Assembly (NCBI RefSeq): GCF_003073045.1
Contig: NC_037596.1
Location: 29,610,392-29,674,391 of the forward strand
Origin: Pomacea canaliculata
Lineage: Eukaryota; Mollusca; Gastropoda; Architaenioglossa; Ampullariidae
Direction of reading: 5' to 3'
DNA length: 64,000 nucleotides
Shown: positions 12,601 through 22,500 of the stretch, in pieces
Position numbering within the stretch: position 1 is the stretch's first letter
Layout: each line of letters opens with the position of its first letter
Notes under the pieces: generated by a model
The model's input: the letters and a program-made list of their open reading frames with translations, nothing else
Told to the model about the DNA's origin: nothing
Database searches by the model: none
Translations under genes and position numbers: made by a program

Positions 12601-15600
12601 TGGAGATGATTTTGGAACGAATGAAGCGCAGGTAGTCTGCAGGATCTCGGATCAGCAGGTAGGAATGGTCTCTACTTTTCATCCATACATTTTACTATTC
12701 ATCATTTCGCATATATACGAGGCTTCATTTTGATAGATATTTGTGAAGATTCATTATGAGCTAGTGCAATGTTGTTGGCATCGACATTTGATAAAAACAG
12801 AATACTACTTTCATCCTAGCTGGTTTTTTATTAATCATTTCTCTTAATAAGGAATCCATAAGATGGTATTTGTTAAAAATAAATTTCGTTTAAAAGAGAG
12901 CCTGCAGGTGGTGAAGTGGAGAAGAAACACTTTTTTTCTAATCATGAGTCCCGCCGGTCAGATGTGACAAGCCTTCGGATTTTTACGGGTCAGTGTGAAC
13001 ATGAACATGCATTTTACATGACCATCTTTATTACATTTTGTTTGACAATAGCGATGATGCAGCAGTTGTACCTTCAGCTGTATACGGAAAAGGTACAGGT
13101 GGCACTCTGCCTATTTACTTCAAGTGTCAGGGAACAGAAAAGAACCTGAAAGAGTGCATCGATACGATGTATTTCAACCACAGATGCAGTCATTCAGAGG
13201 ATCATGGCATCACATGCAACAACAGTAATAAACAAAATATTCTTCTTTTTAAATAGACATTTCATTTATCCATTGTTTTATTACATGCCGTGAAAGTGAA
13301 TACAAATACCAGTGATGAGTACACATATGCTGAAGCATAACTTTCAATGTTGACGAAATCATTACATGACAAAATGTTTTAGAATTCTGACTACTTACAT
13401 ATAAAAAAATCACCTCAAGAATTTTACTCTTCTTAACTTTCTCCAAAAGCTAAATGCATAAAATATTTTTTTTGTCTCTCTTCCATAATTCACTCAGTAA
13501 CATACATATATTTTTCTATAAAACATTAAAATAAATGTACACGCATGTATATATGATAGGTGTTTCGTTTCAAATATATGCTTCAAGCTCGTATTTATAA
13601 CAGCTATAACCTCTGATATTAAATTGTGAGTTATTCCTTTTTGTTTTTTTTTACCGGATCGTTCTTTGTGTTTCGATTGTAGCAAAACGTATTTTTATAC
13701 ATTCTATCCCCTCTCCTGATCCATTAAAAATTATCATAATATTCTACCATTTGCAGACTTACACACTAAAGCTAACTTTGATTTGTCGTTTTTTCCCATG
13801 CACTCAATCAGAGATACAGCTTAAAGCACGTTTGATGAGTGGAACGGCACCATGGAATGCCGATTAGAAATCCTGTTCCATGGAATCTGGAGCACAGTTT
13901 TGCGACACTGGTTTGGAAATGAAGAGGCGATTGTGGCCTGTAAAATGCTTGGGTTTAACAGGTGGGACACTCAAAGTTTTAAATTAGCATTTCTTTTACA
14001 TTTTGAATTGTAATCTAGATATTAAATTGCTATTGTATTCTTATTTTCATTGCGCCCCAAGTAGATCATAGTAGATAATAGGGCTGCAACCACACCTCGC
14101 CACAGGACCAGGTTCTGGGCATCCCTTTGCAGTATGGACCATGTCATGCCAGCAGTCTCTGCCTCTCTGTGGACTGATCGTCTCCACGTCTGTCTGGGTC
14201 TCCCAACCTTGCGCCTCCAACTGTGGGTTCCAGCCCAGAGCTTGTCTTGTTATATTGTCGGCTGGCTTTCGTAGAGTGTGGCCAATCCAGCCCCACTTCC
14301 ACTTCTTGTCTAATGAAACTGTTTGATGAAACAAACGTAGATCTTTGTCACTTGTCATTTTATTAATAGATTGAATTCCTACCTTTCACATGTTATTATA
14401 AATCTTATAAATACCACCATTTACGAACGCTTAACTTTTAGAATGTTTCAAGACTCTTTTGTTCAGTAAAATATATAATAAAAAAGTACGCACATATTAT
14501 ATGCAAACATTCATTTCTTATTTATTCAGCTCTCAAGTGGTTGTAGTGAAGTCAAATTTTTATGAGAAAGGCTCGGGTAGCATTCTGCTTGACAACGTAG
14601 ACTGCCAGGGGAATGAGTCCAGACTAGAGCAATGTGAACATTCCACATATTACAACACCAGATGCCAGCATGATAACGACGTTGGTATCATATGCTTAAT
14701 AAGTAAGAACATATTTCTACAGTACATTCTTGTTACATAATTTTTATTTTGTCTAGTTACTATGTACTAGATAACGTGTGAAAACATATTTCTTTAAGCA
14801 GACCAAAACACTGTTCACCTTACAAAACACTTGTTAACAACACACACACACTGACCTCTTTTATTCTCTCCGTAACTGAAGTTCCCGATTTTCGGAAATA
14901 ATTTTTGTCGTCAACAAAAGCAACAAAGTGACAAAAAGAACTAAAGGCTTTACAGGAGGAATTGCACAGTCGCCTCATGTGAAAACCAAAGTAGGGGAGG
15001 CAAGCACGATTTTCATGCCTCTTGTCAGCAGCTTTCAGGCGAGTATATTACATTTTTATTCTATGTATATAGATTATTAGCAGTAGGAATTTTGTAAAAT
15101 CCGCGAAATTAATTGTGGATACAATAGACATGAAGTAGAAAATAAAAGTGATAGGTACTGTCACGTGTTTATGTACAAAGATAGTGCGCCGGAGATATTT
15201 CCAAAAACGTTATTTTAAATGTGTGTTGATATCTAGCAAAAATGTATTTAAAAGGAAAAGTAGCAAACAGCCTTTGTTTAAAAATTGCATTTTACTAATT
15301 TATAAATATCTATATATTATATTAGTATGTATTTAAGTTGTAATGGATTGCAGATAAATCGAGTGATCAGGCAAATGAGTCTAACTCAGCTTTCCATTTA
15401 ATAAATTGTTATTTCAGGCTTTCATAGTAAAATTCCCACTTTACATTTTTTCAGAAACGATGGCTCTGGAGGCTGGAGTAGAAAAAAAAAAAAAATAGAG
15501 CTGAACCTGTAAAAACATCAAGCCCAGAACGTTTATATTCTGACATTACCTTCTTCACACGGTTGTTTAAAGCAAAGTAACCTAGGCGCATTCCTGCTTC

Positions 15601-16761
15601 AAGATGCATCTGTATCCTTTTTGGAGATGTCGTCATGTTATCAACTATTCTGCTTTTTTTTTCAGGAAAAATATACATTAAACACTGCTGATTTAAACAA
15701 ATCTGTCCCTTTGTTCTTTCTTAATGAAAGTAAAATCAGGAAAAGTAAACTCATCTGATTTTAACAGCTTACTCATCTCTTTACATTGTCTATTTTATTT
15801 CTAGTTGGATTAATTACAAGCAGCATTCCGAGAGTCTTGTTAAAAGTGTGTAGTTAAATTAAATAAATGTCACTTTACTAGTTACCTTTTAAGTAGGTAT
15901 AAAACTTCACATTGATTGTTGTAAAACATAAAATTAAAAAATTAAAAGATAATTTTTTTTTCTAAAGGTCTATTACGGAATGGTTACCAAATACATCTCA
16001 CCAAAGAGCAAATAAATGTTGTAACCAATTAACGAAGCTACTCTGCCAACGCCTGTCAGATTTTGGCAGGTCAGCGGTCTGTGACGCCGACTCGATAATT
16101 ATAATGAATGTCCTGTCCTGATCTTTTTTTTTCTTAATTGCCTACTTTCACTTCAGCGACACTGTGGTGTCCTAGGCCCGCACCCGCGCACAGTCCACTT
16201 CCACGCTGCGGGCCTACAGGACCGTCGTGATTTTATTTATTTATTTATTTTTATTTATTTATTTATTTATTTTTTTTTTGCGTTTATAGCGCATTTTTTT
16301 AGTAAAGAAATCGCTTAGTTACGATAGTTTGGGCATTTCTGAACACAGTTACTTCCCTTGTAAAGGGAGGGTACTCTGTCTTGACTGAACTATCGTCAAT
16401 TTTCCAGAGTAACCTTTCTTTTTTCTTGAAAAAATTTTCAGAATTCTGGCATCAGTTCTAGTACCACAGCAATTAGATCGAGAAGACGTCTACACGAACA
16501 CACTGGGGCTTTCGACAACGAAGACACCGTAGTGAGGCACACAAAGACAACCCAAAACACGATGAGAAAGACACTCATGATGGAGCAGTAATTGTTATTT
16601 GCCATAATTGTTTTCCCTTTAGAGTTCTTTTGAATGTAGCTTTGTATTTAACCCTGTTCATCTGTGTGGTTGTAGAGTTAGAAAACGCCTTCAGATATAC
16701 CACGAAACAATGTCCTTTCTTGCCTTTTGACTATAATCCTTGTAACAAGGAAAATTTGTAG
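4123..16761 (+). CDS. Gene 1: secreted VWA-SRCR(x4) protein, frame-damaged
   Basis: Predicted 13-exon gene: 4123-4180, 4865-4897, 6765-7345, 7588-7632, 8441-8591, 10010-10179, 10972-11117, 11936-12093, 12515-12658, 13052-13224, 13812-13961, 14530-14702, 16676-16761. Order: signal peptide, 11-residue spacer, von Willebrand A domain with MIDAS motif DSSAS, 15-residue Thr/Pro linker, four SRCR domains each split in two exons, and a short tail ending at TAG 16759. VWA and SRCR domains are extracellular ligand-binding modules, so a secreted recognition or adhesion protein is likely. The spliced length would give roughly 690 residues if open. It is not open as read: the VWA exon and three of the four first-half SRCR exons contain frameshifts, while all four second-half exons are intact. 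This is either a decaying gene or an assembly with indel errors. No Ig exon was found between 14702 and 16676. Its leader is nearly identical to those of genes 3-5 downstream. Confidence 0.7.
4865..4897 (+). CDS. Gene 1 exon 2: short spacer
   Basis: A 33-base exon between a TTTTTGCAG acceptor and a GTAAGT donor, phase 1 at both ends. It encodes [11 protein letters not shown] with one cysteine, and reads in frame from the signal exon into the VWA exon. Confidence 0.65.
6597..6673. repeat. (GAT)n microsatellite
   Basis: About 24 uninterrupted ATG/GAT units in the intron before the VWA exon. Confidence 0.95.
6765..7345 (+). CDS. Gene 1 exon 3: von Willebrand factor A domain
   Basis: Starts [19 protein letters not shown]: the first beta strand and the metal-binding DxSxS motif (DSSAS). 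Later parts include a conserved threonine region (TNTGEAL), [11 protein letters not shown] (fourth strand with the acidic residue), and HIFAIGIGK. Near IASG (about 7240-7250) the frame slips: the expected continuation [14 protein letters not shown] lies in the next frame, and the original frame ends at TAA 7340. The exon is 581 bases, one short of a symmetric phase 1-1 exon, so one missing base explains both facts. Donor GTGAGT follows. Confidence 0.85.
7588..7632 (+). CDS. Gene 1 exon 4: Thr/Pro linker
   Basis: A 45-base, phase 1-1 exon between ATTGCAG and GTAAGA. It encodes about 15 residues rich in Thr, Pro and Ser ([11 protein letters not shown]), typical of a hinge between the VWA and SRCR parts. 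Confidence 0.55.
8441..8591 (+). CDS. Gene 1 exon 5: SRCR 1, first half
   Basis: Encodes [15 protein letters not shown] followed by [16 protein letters not shown], the classic N-terminal half of an SRCR domain with two cysteines. Phase 1 in, phase 2 out, 151 bases, intact. Confidence 0.88.
9001..9745. other. GC-rich island in an AT-rich intron
   Basis: Sharply richer in G and C than the flanking intron between the halves of SRCR 1. Minus-strand frames of 103 and 115 codons reflect composition and overlap each other. Likely a mobile-element remnant of unknown family. Confidence 0.4.
10010..10179 (+). CDS. Gene 1 exon 6: SRCR 1, second half
   Basis: Acceptor TCTAACAG. Encodes [15 protein letters not shown] and ends VEIICNA, with an extra Cys pair (KIKC, FDC). 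Phase 2 in, phase 1 out, 170 bases, intact. Confidence 0.85.
10972..11117 (+). pseudogene. Gene 1 exon 7: SRCR 2, first half, frameshifted
   Basis: Opens [19 protein letters not shown] in one frame, continues [14 protein letters not shown] in a second, and ends MLGFNR in a third. At least two indels break it, although acceptor (ATTCAG) and donor (GTAATT) are present. Confidence 0.75.
11936..12093 (+). CDS. Gene 1 exon 8: SRCR 2, second half
   Basis: Acceptor TTTTATAG, donor GTAAGA. Encodes [19 protein letters not shown] and ends ELGVMCSL with the four expected cysteines. Phase 2 to 1, intact, 158 bases. Confidence 0.83.
12515..12658 (+). pseudogene. Gene 1 exon 9: SRCR 3, first half, frameshifted
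   Basis: The recognisable core [20 protein letters not shown] and NEAQVVCRI lies one base out of frame with the exon start. The usual RMLGF end is garbled by further small indels. About seven bases shorter than its siblings. Confidence 0.72.
13052..13224 (+). CDS. Gene 1 exon 10: SRCR 3, second half
   Basis: Acceptor GACAATAG, donor GTAATA. Encodes [20 protein letters not shown] and ends HGITCNN. Phase 2 to 1, 173 bases, intact. Confidence 0.85.
13812..13961 (+). pseudogene. Gene 1 exon 11: SRCR 4, first half, frameshifted
   Basis: Begins LMSGTAPWN, then one missing base leads to an in-frame TAG. The next frame resumes [19 protein letters not shown] and ends KMLGFNR. The normal TVC cysteine is Leu here. 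150 bases; 151 would be symmetric with exon 5. Confidence 0.75.
14047..14358 (-). mobile_element. RTE-like LINE 3' fragment
   Basis: The minus strand encodes [20 protein letters not shown] and ALGWNPQ, the conserved C-terminal segment after the reverse transcriptase in RTE-like non-LTR elements. It sits in the intron between the two halves of SRCR 4. Only the 3' part is present. Confidence 0.7.
14530..14702 (+). CDS. Gene 1 exon 12: SRCR 4, second half
   Basis: Acceptor TATTCAG, donor GTAAGA. Encodes [20 protein letters not shown] and ends VGIICLI. Phase 2 to 1, 173 bases, intact. Confidence 0.84.
15451..15678 (-). other. Unrecognised open segment in gene 1 intron
   Basis: The minus strand reads [20 protein letters not shown] and [20 protein letters not shown], which looks protein-like, and ends in an A-rich run. 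It could be a fragment of an exon from elsewhere. I do not recognise it. Confidence 0.25.
16169..16222. other. Strong hairpin
   Basis: GTCCTAGGCCCGCA pairs with TGCGGGCCTACAGGAC across a 24-base loop. GC-rich, in the intron before the gene 1 tail. Probably part of a small unidentified repeat. Confidence 0.6.
16221..16275. repeat. (TTTA)n tract
   Basis: Tetranucleotide tract ending in a T run, followed by GCGTTTATAGCGCA, a motif similar to one at about 147-160. Confidence 0.85.
16676..16761 (+). CDS. Gene 1 exon 13: C-terminal tail
   Basis: After acceptor GTTGTAG, phase 1, it reads [12 protein letters not shown] and ends at TAG 16759. It aligns with the gene 4 tail (SENAFRYSAKHG) at both DNA and protein level, which is the only reason it is called. 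Expression is unproven. Confidence 0.45.
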
Positions 16762-19352
16762 ACTTTCATATAATCATACAAAGGCAACTTAACGGTAGAA
16801 CGTTAACTACACCATGTTAGCATTAGCTTGATATTATAATGATATATGACATAGAAATACAGGGGTCAAAGGTTGACAAATGTACTCCAAACTTTCAACC
16901 TACAATACAACAACAGTCATACTATGGATATGATTGGATCCCTAGTGGCCACCAAAATGTTCTTCTGGCAGCAATACAACAGTGAACGATTGATTTGACA
17001 ATGTGATGCGTCTGAACACTTTAAGGCCGTCTTTTAGTGTACTCTGGAGGTTGATATTGCAATTGATACAGAAATAAAATGTTGTTTGTATCAAGAAGTT
17101 TCATCAGTATTTATTTTGATAGAATGTGTTCATTACTTTTTGTTTCAAGCCTTTTAAATTTTCTTAATATCTAAACATGTAATGCAAGATGTAGCGACGA
17201 CTTATGTCAATGTCTTTTGCCTAAGATAGACTGAAGAATATTAGGCAATGAGATCAGAGAGAGAGAGAGAGAAAGGAGAGTGAGAATAAGGCAATGGTTT
17301 AGGTAAATTGAAAATGTCCGGAAGGACAGTCATTAACGCATCAGAACTTATTGTTTAAAATGCCTGGTTTTCTAGAGTCGGCAACAGTGACAGAAAAAAA
17401 AACCACAAAACAGTATTTCGGAAATTTTGTAATATCCGCTAGACGACGGTCACTGAAGGTATAGTACAATGTGAAGTCGGAAATACACGACATTCAAATA
17501 ATCAAAATCAAGTATTGGTTAAAGAAAGTCACAAGTCACAAATGTCCTTTTTCCTCTCTAACTACCGGACTTTCCCACAGAAGGTTTTACTCTGTCCCAG
17601 GCTTTCCTACAGCAGGTAAAATTAAATACCTTTCCAGCTGCTTTCTATAGGATTTTGTTTCACACTTCTAGTTTGCTGTTACTTTTGAATAATTTCATCG
17701 ATTTTAAGACTGTCTTCTGTTCATTCATTTAGACAAAATCTTTTACTCCCCTTTCTTTGCTTAATATAATATAAAATAGTGTCAAAGATTTGTAATAAAA
17801 AAATATATGTCTTAGATCTTCGTTAGGTTTCACTCAAAACATACAAGGAGGGACGCCATTGGTCATTCACACATCAACCAATCAAATTTGTGAAAATAAT
17901 TTAAGTTTCTACACGAGCCATAGTCAGAACTGAAGTCTGCATCAACATCTGCCAATATTTGAGCAACCGTTCAGTCATCTCTCTACAACAAGCCGGTGGG
18001 CAACTGTCGGTAAAACCTGTTTGCAATCACAGCGGAATTATTCCTTCATGTGACCTGTGCTTGCGCCTTGCTTGTGGCAAATGCTTGGCCATAACCTGTG
18101 TTGCCAGGATATGGCTAAGTAATAAAGAACGTTAATAAGTGCTAGAGGTACTGTGTTACGTCTTTGTATATGTGATGCTATTCTTTCTGCGTCAATGGAC
18201 GCTTCTCGCCTTGTGGTGCTGAACGTTTAGTCAGCTCAGTTCATTGTTACAACATGCTGCCTATAGGGCTGAGAGGTCCGTCAGAGCATCCCCTTGAACT
18301 TTGCACTGTAGTCATGGCTGCTCTCATGTAAAGAAACTCCACGATCATCATCATCATCGCTATTAAATGAAGAGCACATTTCCTTTCTAGCATCATAAAA
18401 TGAGCTTTGACAAAAGCAACCGGCCTAATATTATGTCCGTCACACACACACACACACGCACGCAGACACACACACATTGAAACAGCGGAACAGTGTCCTG
18501 ATAGAAAATTATGGACAGACGAGACCTTGTGCAGAGAAGTGTGATGTGAACAGAAAAAGCTAGTGCATCAGCACTACATGGTGAGTGTATTGAAGCTTTT
18601 CCCTTGCCATTATGACTAAAATAAGAACACAATTAAAGTCAAAGTACGTGTTTGCCTTACTGTAACAATGGTTACTCTATGTCCTTACAAAGCATCCTTA
18701 AGTTCTAGTGATAACGATACGTTGTCCCTACGTAAATTTTAATATCGCAACTACTAGGTACTCCATTATACCGAAAAATCTTTACGTTTAACAAATTATT
18801 TTGTTAGTCTTGTGAACGTTTGCTGTAAATACATCGGTGTGGATGAAAATTAGTAGCAATGACTGTAAAAGCACAGCGGTTGTCATATAGATAACTGTGT
18901 ACTGAATAATAGTTGTAAACGCATCTGAATAATCGTTTTGATTGATTATTTGAAGTATACATTGACATTAGCTCCAGTGAACATTTCACATCCTCTTATC
19001 TTCCGAGCAGCAAGAAATGTTCACGCGTGTTTCGTTACTGTCCCCGCGTGCTTATGATTAGTGCGATGGACTTTCCAAATTATTTAAAAATAACTCACTC
19101 TGCAGCATAAAAATTAATTGCTTAATTGCTGCTACAATACTTAATTTTGAGGCTAGCCATGGTCTATTCATTCGCTAACTTCAGCCGACAAATTGAGATG
19201 TAGATTTTTCAATATCTTGTAGCTGAGAATAGTAGAATACTAACTGGAAGAAAAAACCGGGACAGTGTCAGGCGGCGTGTATGGGACTAATATATAATGA
19301 CTAAAAGCAGAATGTCAGATGTGTTACACCGTTTGAACTCTGGTCAGTGCAG
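16762..19352. other. Interval between genes 1 and 2
   Basis: No coding exon found. A GA run at 17255-17275, CCAAT-like sites at 17870-17890 and the CA repeat at 18441 are the only notable items. Confidence 0.5.
18441..18477. repeat. (CA)n microsatellite
   Basis: Imperfect CA run with CG interruptions. Confidence 0.9.
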
Positions 19353-19478
19353 CATAAAAATTCCTTGCGACTTACCTTGCATTGACGGAGACCAGGACCA
19401 CAGCCACTGCAGACTTTGTGTTTGATGTCCTGCCAGCCTGTCTGACGTTCCTGTCAGTCTATCGCATCAGATATCATC
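19353..19478 (+). promoter_or_regulatory. Gene 2 putative TATA-like box and 5' UTR
   Basis: A CATAAAAA sequence lies about 120 bases before the gene 2 start. The following 5' UTR shows diverged similarity to the 5' UTR of genes 1, 3, 4 and 5 (CCACTGC, CTTTGTGTTTGATGTC, CAGCCTGTCTGACGTTCC). The TATA assignment is weak. Confidence 0.3.
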
Positions 19479-19536
19479 ATGTACAGTACTCATCACGCAT
19501 CTTGTCTCATATGTTGTCTCTTGGTTCAACGATCGG
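19479..19536 (+). CDS. Gene 2 exon 1: diverged signal peptide
   Basis: Encodes MYSTHHASCLICCLLVQRS, then donor GTAAGT. Exactly 58 bases and phase 1, like the other leaders, with a recognisably related 5' UTR. The next exon reads on in frame. Confidence 0.65.
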
Positions 19537-22500
19537 GTAAGTAAAAAATACAATTTGCTACATGATGTACCTCTTCGTGTGTCTGCAATTTATCAATTAA
19601 ATTTTGTATTATGTACAGTTTTCTTTTACTAATCTGGGTTTTAAAATATTGATAGGAGTGTTACAAAAAAGTGTAATAAGTATCAGGCAGCTGAAACCAA
19701 CCAAATCGTTTACATACATTGCTGTTCTATAAACCTATTGAGTTTTTTAAAAAAATTCTTAAAAGGAATATTGAAGGAATATATATGACACGTCATTTGA
19801 TTCTGGGAAGGCTGGAGACAAGGGGACATTACTGCATTAATTTCAAACGTAAAAAATGTTTGCATAAAACTAAGTTTGGTGCAATTGCAATTTTATTAGC
19901 AAAAACAAAAATAAAAAGGTCTCCATAATGGTAATAGTCTGTTGAAGTCAACACGAGAACTATAACTATGCTGAAAATTGTTATTACTAAATTATATGTT
20001 AAAACGAGTTCTTGGGTACTAGAAAGTCAAAAAGTACACATAGTCAAATAAGTTTGTCAGTTTTGCTCCCTGACTCTTTGCCTACTTTCCTGATACATAT
20101 TTTTTATACTGAAAGAATAAGAAATAAGTACATTTAATCATACACAAAGTGTATATATATATATACAATGCACATACACACTCAAGGTAAATGCTGCACG
20201 AAATCGTTTTGCTGGAACTATAATCTTGCAAAACATTAAACCATTTCTTTCACTCATCACAGATATTGTTCGCGAGACAATTGAATGTGCTGTTGTTATT
20301 TCAAATCCTTGCCTTTACCAAGTCAAGTGTATTTTCCGGATAAAAACTAAAACCTGAAAGTGGCGAGAGGAGTGTCTAGTGTTTATCGCTGTTTCCACAC
20401 ACACTCACACTTTCTCATACACTCATTTACTCAGACACATGATCAGTCCAAATACATCCAAATGATGTCCTGTGAAATGGCAATGGCCAGCTTATAACTG
20501 TATGATGAGCAAAAAGTCAATTACTGAACAAGAAAGTGCTTTTAATCTATAATAATGTTGTTTATAATCATTTTCTAAGCTTAACAATTTTGTTCCAAGC
20601 TAAGGCTAAAGTCTCTAGTTCTGCTTAATTATCAACCAAAATAATTTTACTGTGAATAGACGTAAATTGACATGTGGATGAATGTTATAATTAAGAAATA
20701 CATAAAAGACGATGTTTCCTTACAAAGTTAAATCTTTATTTTTCCAGCGAGCCAGCAGACCGTGCGGTTGGCTAACGGGACCTGGTGGGCGGGACGCCTT
20801 GAGATATTCCATCAAGGGCAATGGAGTAGAGTGTGTGATCGTATGTTTGGTAAACAGAACGCTCAGGTGGCCTGTAGGATGCTGGGATTTGACAGGTTTG
20901 TAATAGTTGTTCAAACTCCTGTGTATTACTTCCATAACGAAATTGTCAGTAATTTGGATTTTTCAAAGATAATTCATGTTGTCTTTATCTTGGAAAAAAC
21001 TTATGAAACCCTAGATTAATTCGTTTATTAGAACATTGTGTAACCCAAGTTGGGAAAACAAGTAACATTTGAAGAACGATCTTAGCCGGTAACCTGCTTT
21101 CTGTTTGATTCTTTTGCTTGTTTGTTAATTTTCTTGGTTTTTTTTTTCTTAATTTGATTTTATTATTGTTAATAAACTTTTGCGAAGCATTCAAACTTTT
21201 GAATGATAATTATTTAAGTACGAAAATGGAGCAGTTCGTAATTTGCACATTTTATTTTCTTATCATTTGCAACCTTAATCTTCCAACTTTTGCAGTTTTG
21301 ATTTATTTGTTTCCTGTTAAGTTTCCATGTGTGTTTTATATCTCAACCCGTGGCATCAATTTGCGCATTGTGGTGGAATATATTTCAGTCCTGAAGCTCT
21401 AGTTGTCAGTTCTGCGATGTACGGGGAAGGTTCAAGCAAGATTGCACCATTCAACTACACGTGTCGGGGTACTGAAGCCAGTCTGACAGGTTGTAAATAC
21501 ACGTGGCACAATGACGACTTCTGCATCGAAAGAAAATTTGTCGGTGTTGCCTGCGTTGTCTGTGAGGACTGTTTTAGTTGTATTTATAACACTTTATGCA
21601 GAATTTACAGTTTTCTATCTAGTTTCCCTCCTATTAAAATATTAAATGTGCATCCCATGACAATTGTGCACATTGTTGGACAATACGATCAAGCACAGCT
21701 TTATAACAACAAATTTAACTAAAAAACAAACACTAAGTGATCAAGAGGTAAGTGAGAGATATCGAAGTCCAATTTGTGCTTCATAGCGAAAATAACAGTC
21801 TACTTGACCAGTAACCATTACATAATCTAAGATAAGCTTCCAGTGTGTCTCACATTCATATTGTGTATTGTATTGCTTACAGTAAAGCTCATTTACTATA
21901 ATTTACCAATTGTAGGTTTAAACGCTATATTTTTTCTCAGCATGAAAACATAAATAATATGGAACGGTAAGATAAGAATTATCTAAAAAATAGACAGAGG
22001 CACATAAAAGGGTTATGAACTAACCACGTTTATTGTGATTCTAGTCAGTACAAGAAAACTGTAATTTTGCATATTTCTTTTTTTTTTTTTTACAGTATCT
22101 ACTCAGCTTCGTCTAGCGGGTACTCGGCGCACAAGACAGGATATGGGTCGTGTGGAAATATTATTTGGGGCTGCATGGACTACTCCTTGTGTCAGTAGCT
22201 TCAGCAGTAGCCTTGCTAAGGTCATCTGCAGACAGATGAATTATCCCTCGTAAGCTGGTTTCTAGCAGTGAGTAAATGAGCAAATAAGCAAATAAACAGC
22301 CAACTACTTTTTGCATGTCTTGGTGTCGTCCGTCATTGACATAGCTCCAGAAGACTGTCTTTAGTAAAGTGTCATGTCCAGTCTTCTCCGTTTGACAATA
22401 GCTTGGTACGACAAAGACCTCTGTCTTTACATCTCATGTGATGCAGATATTTCAAAATCAGAAGTAAGCTGTCTTGAACATGACATTATTTCTGTAATGT

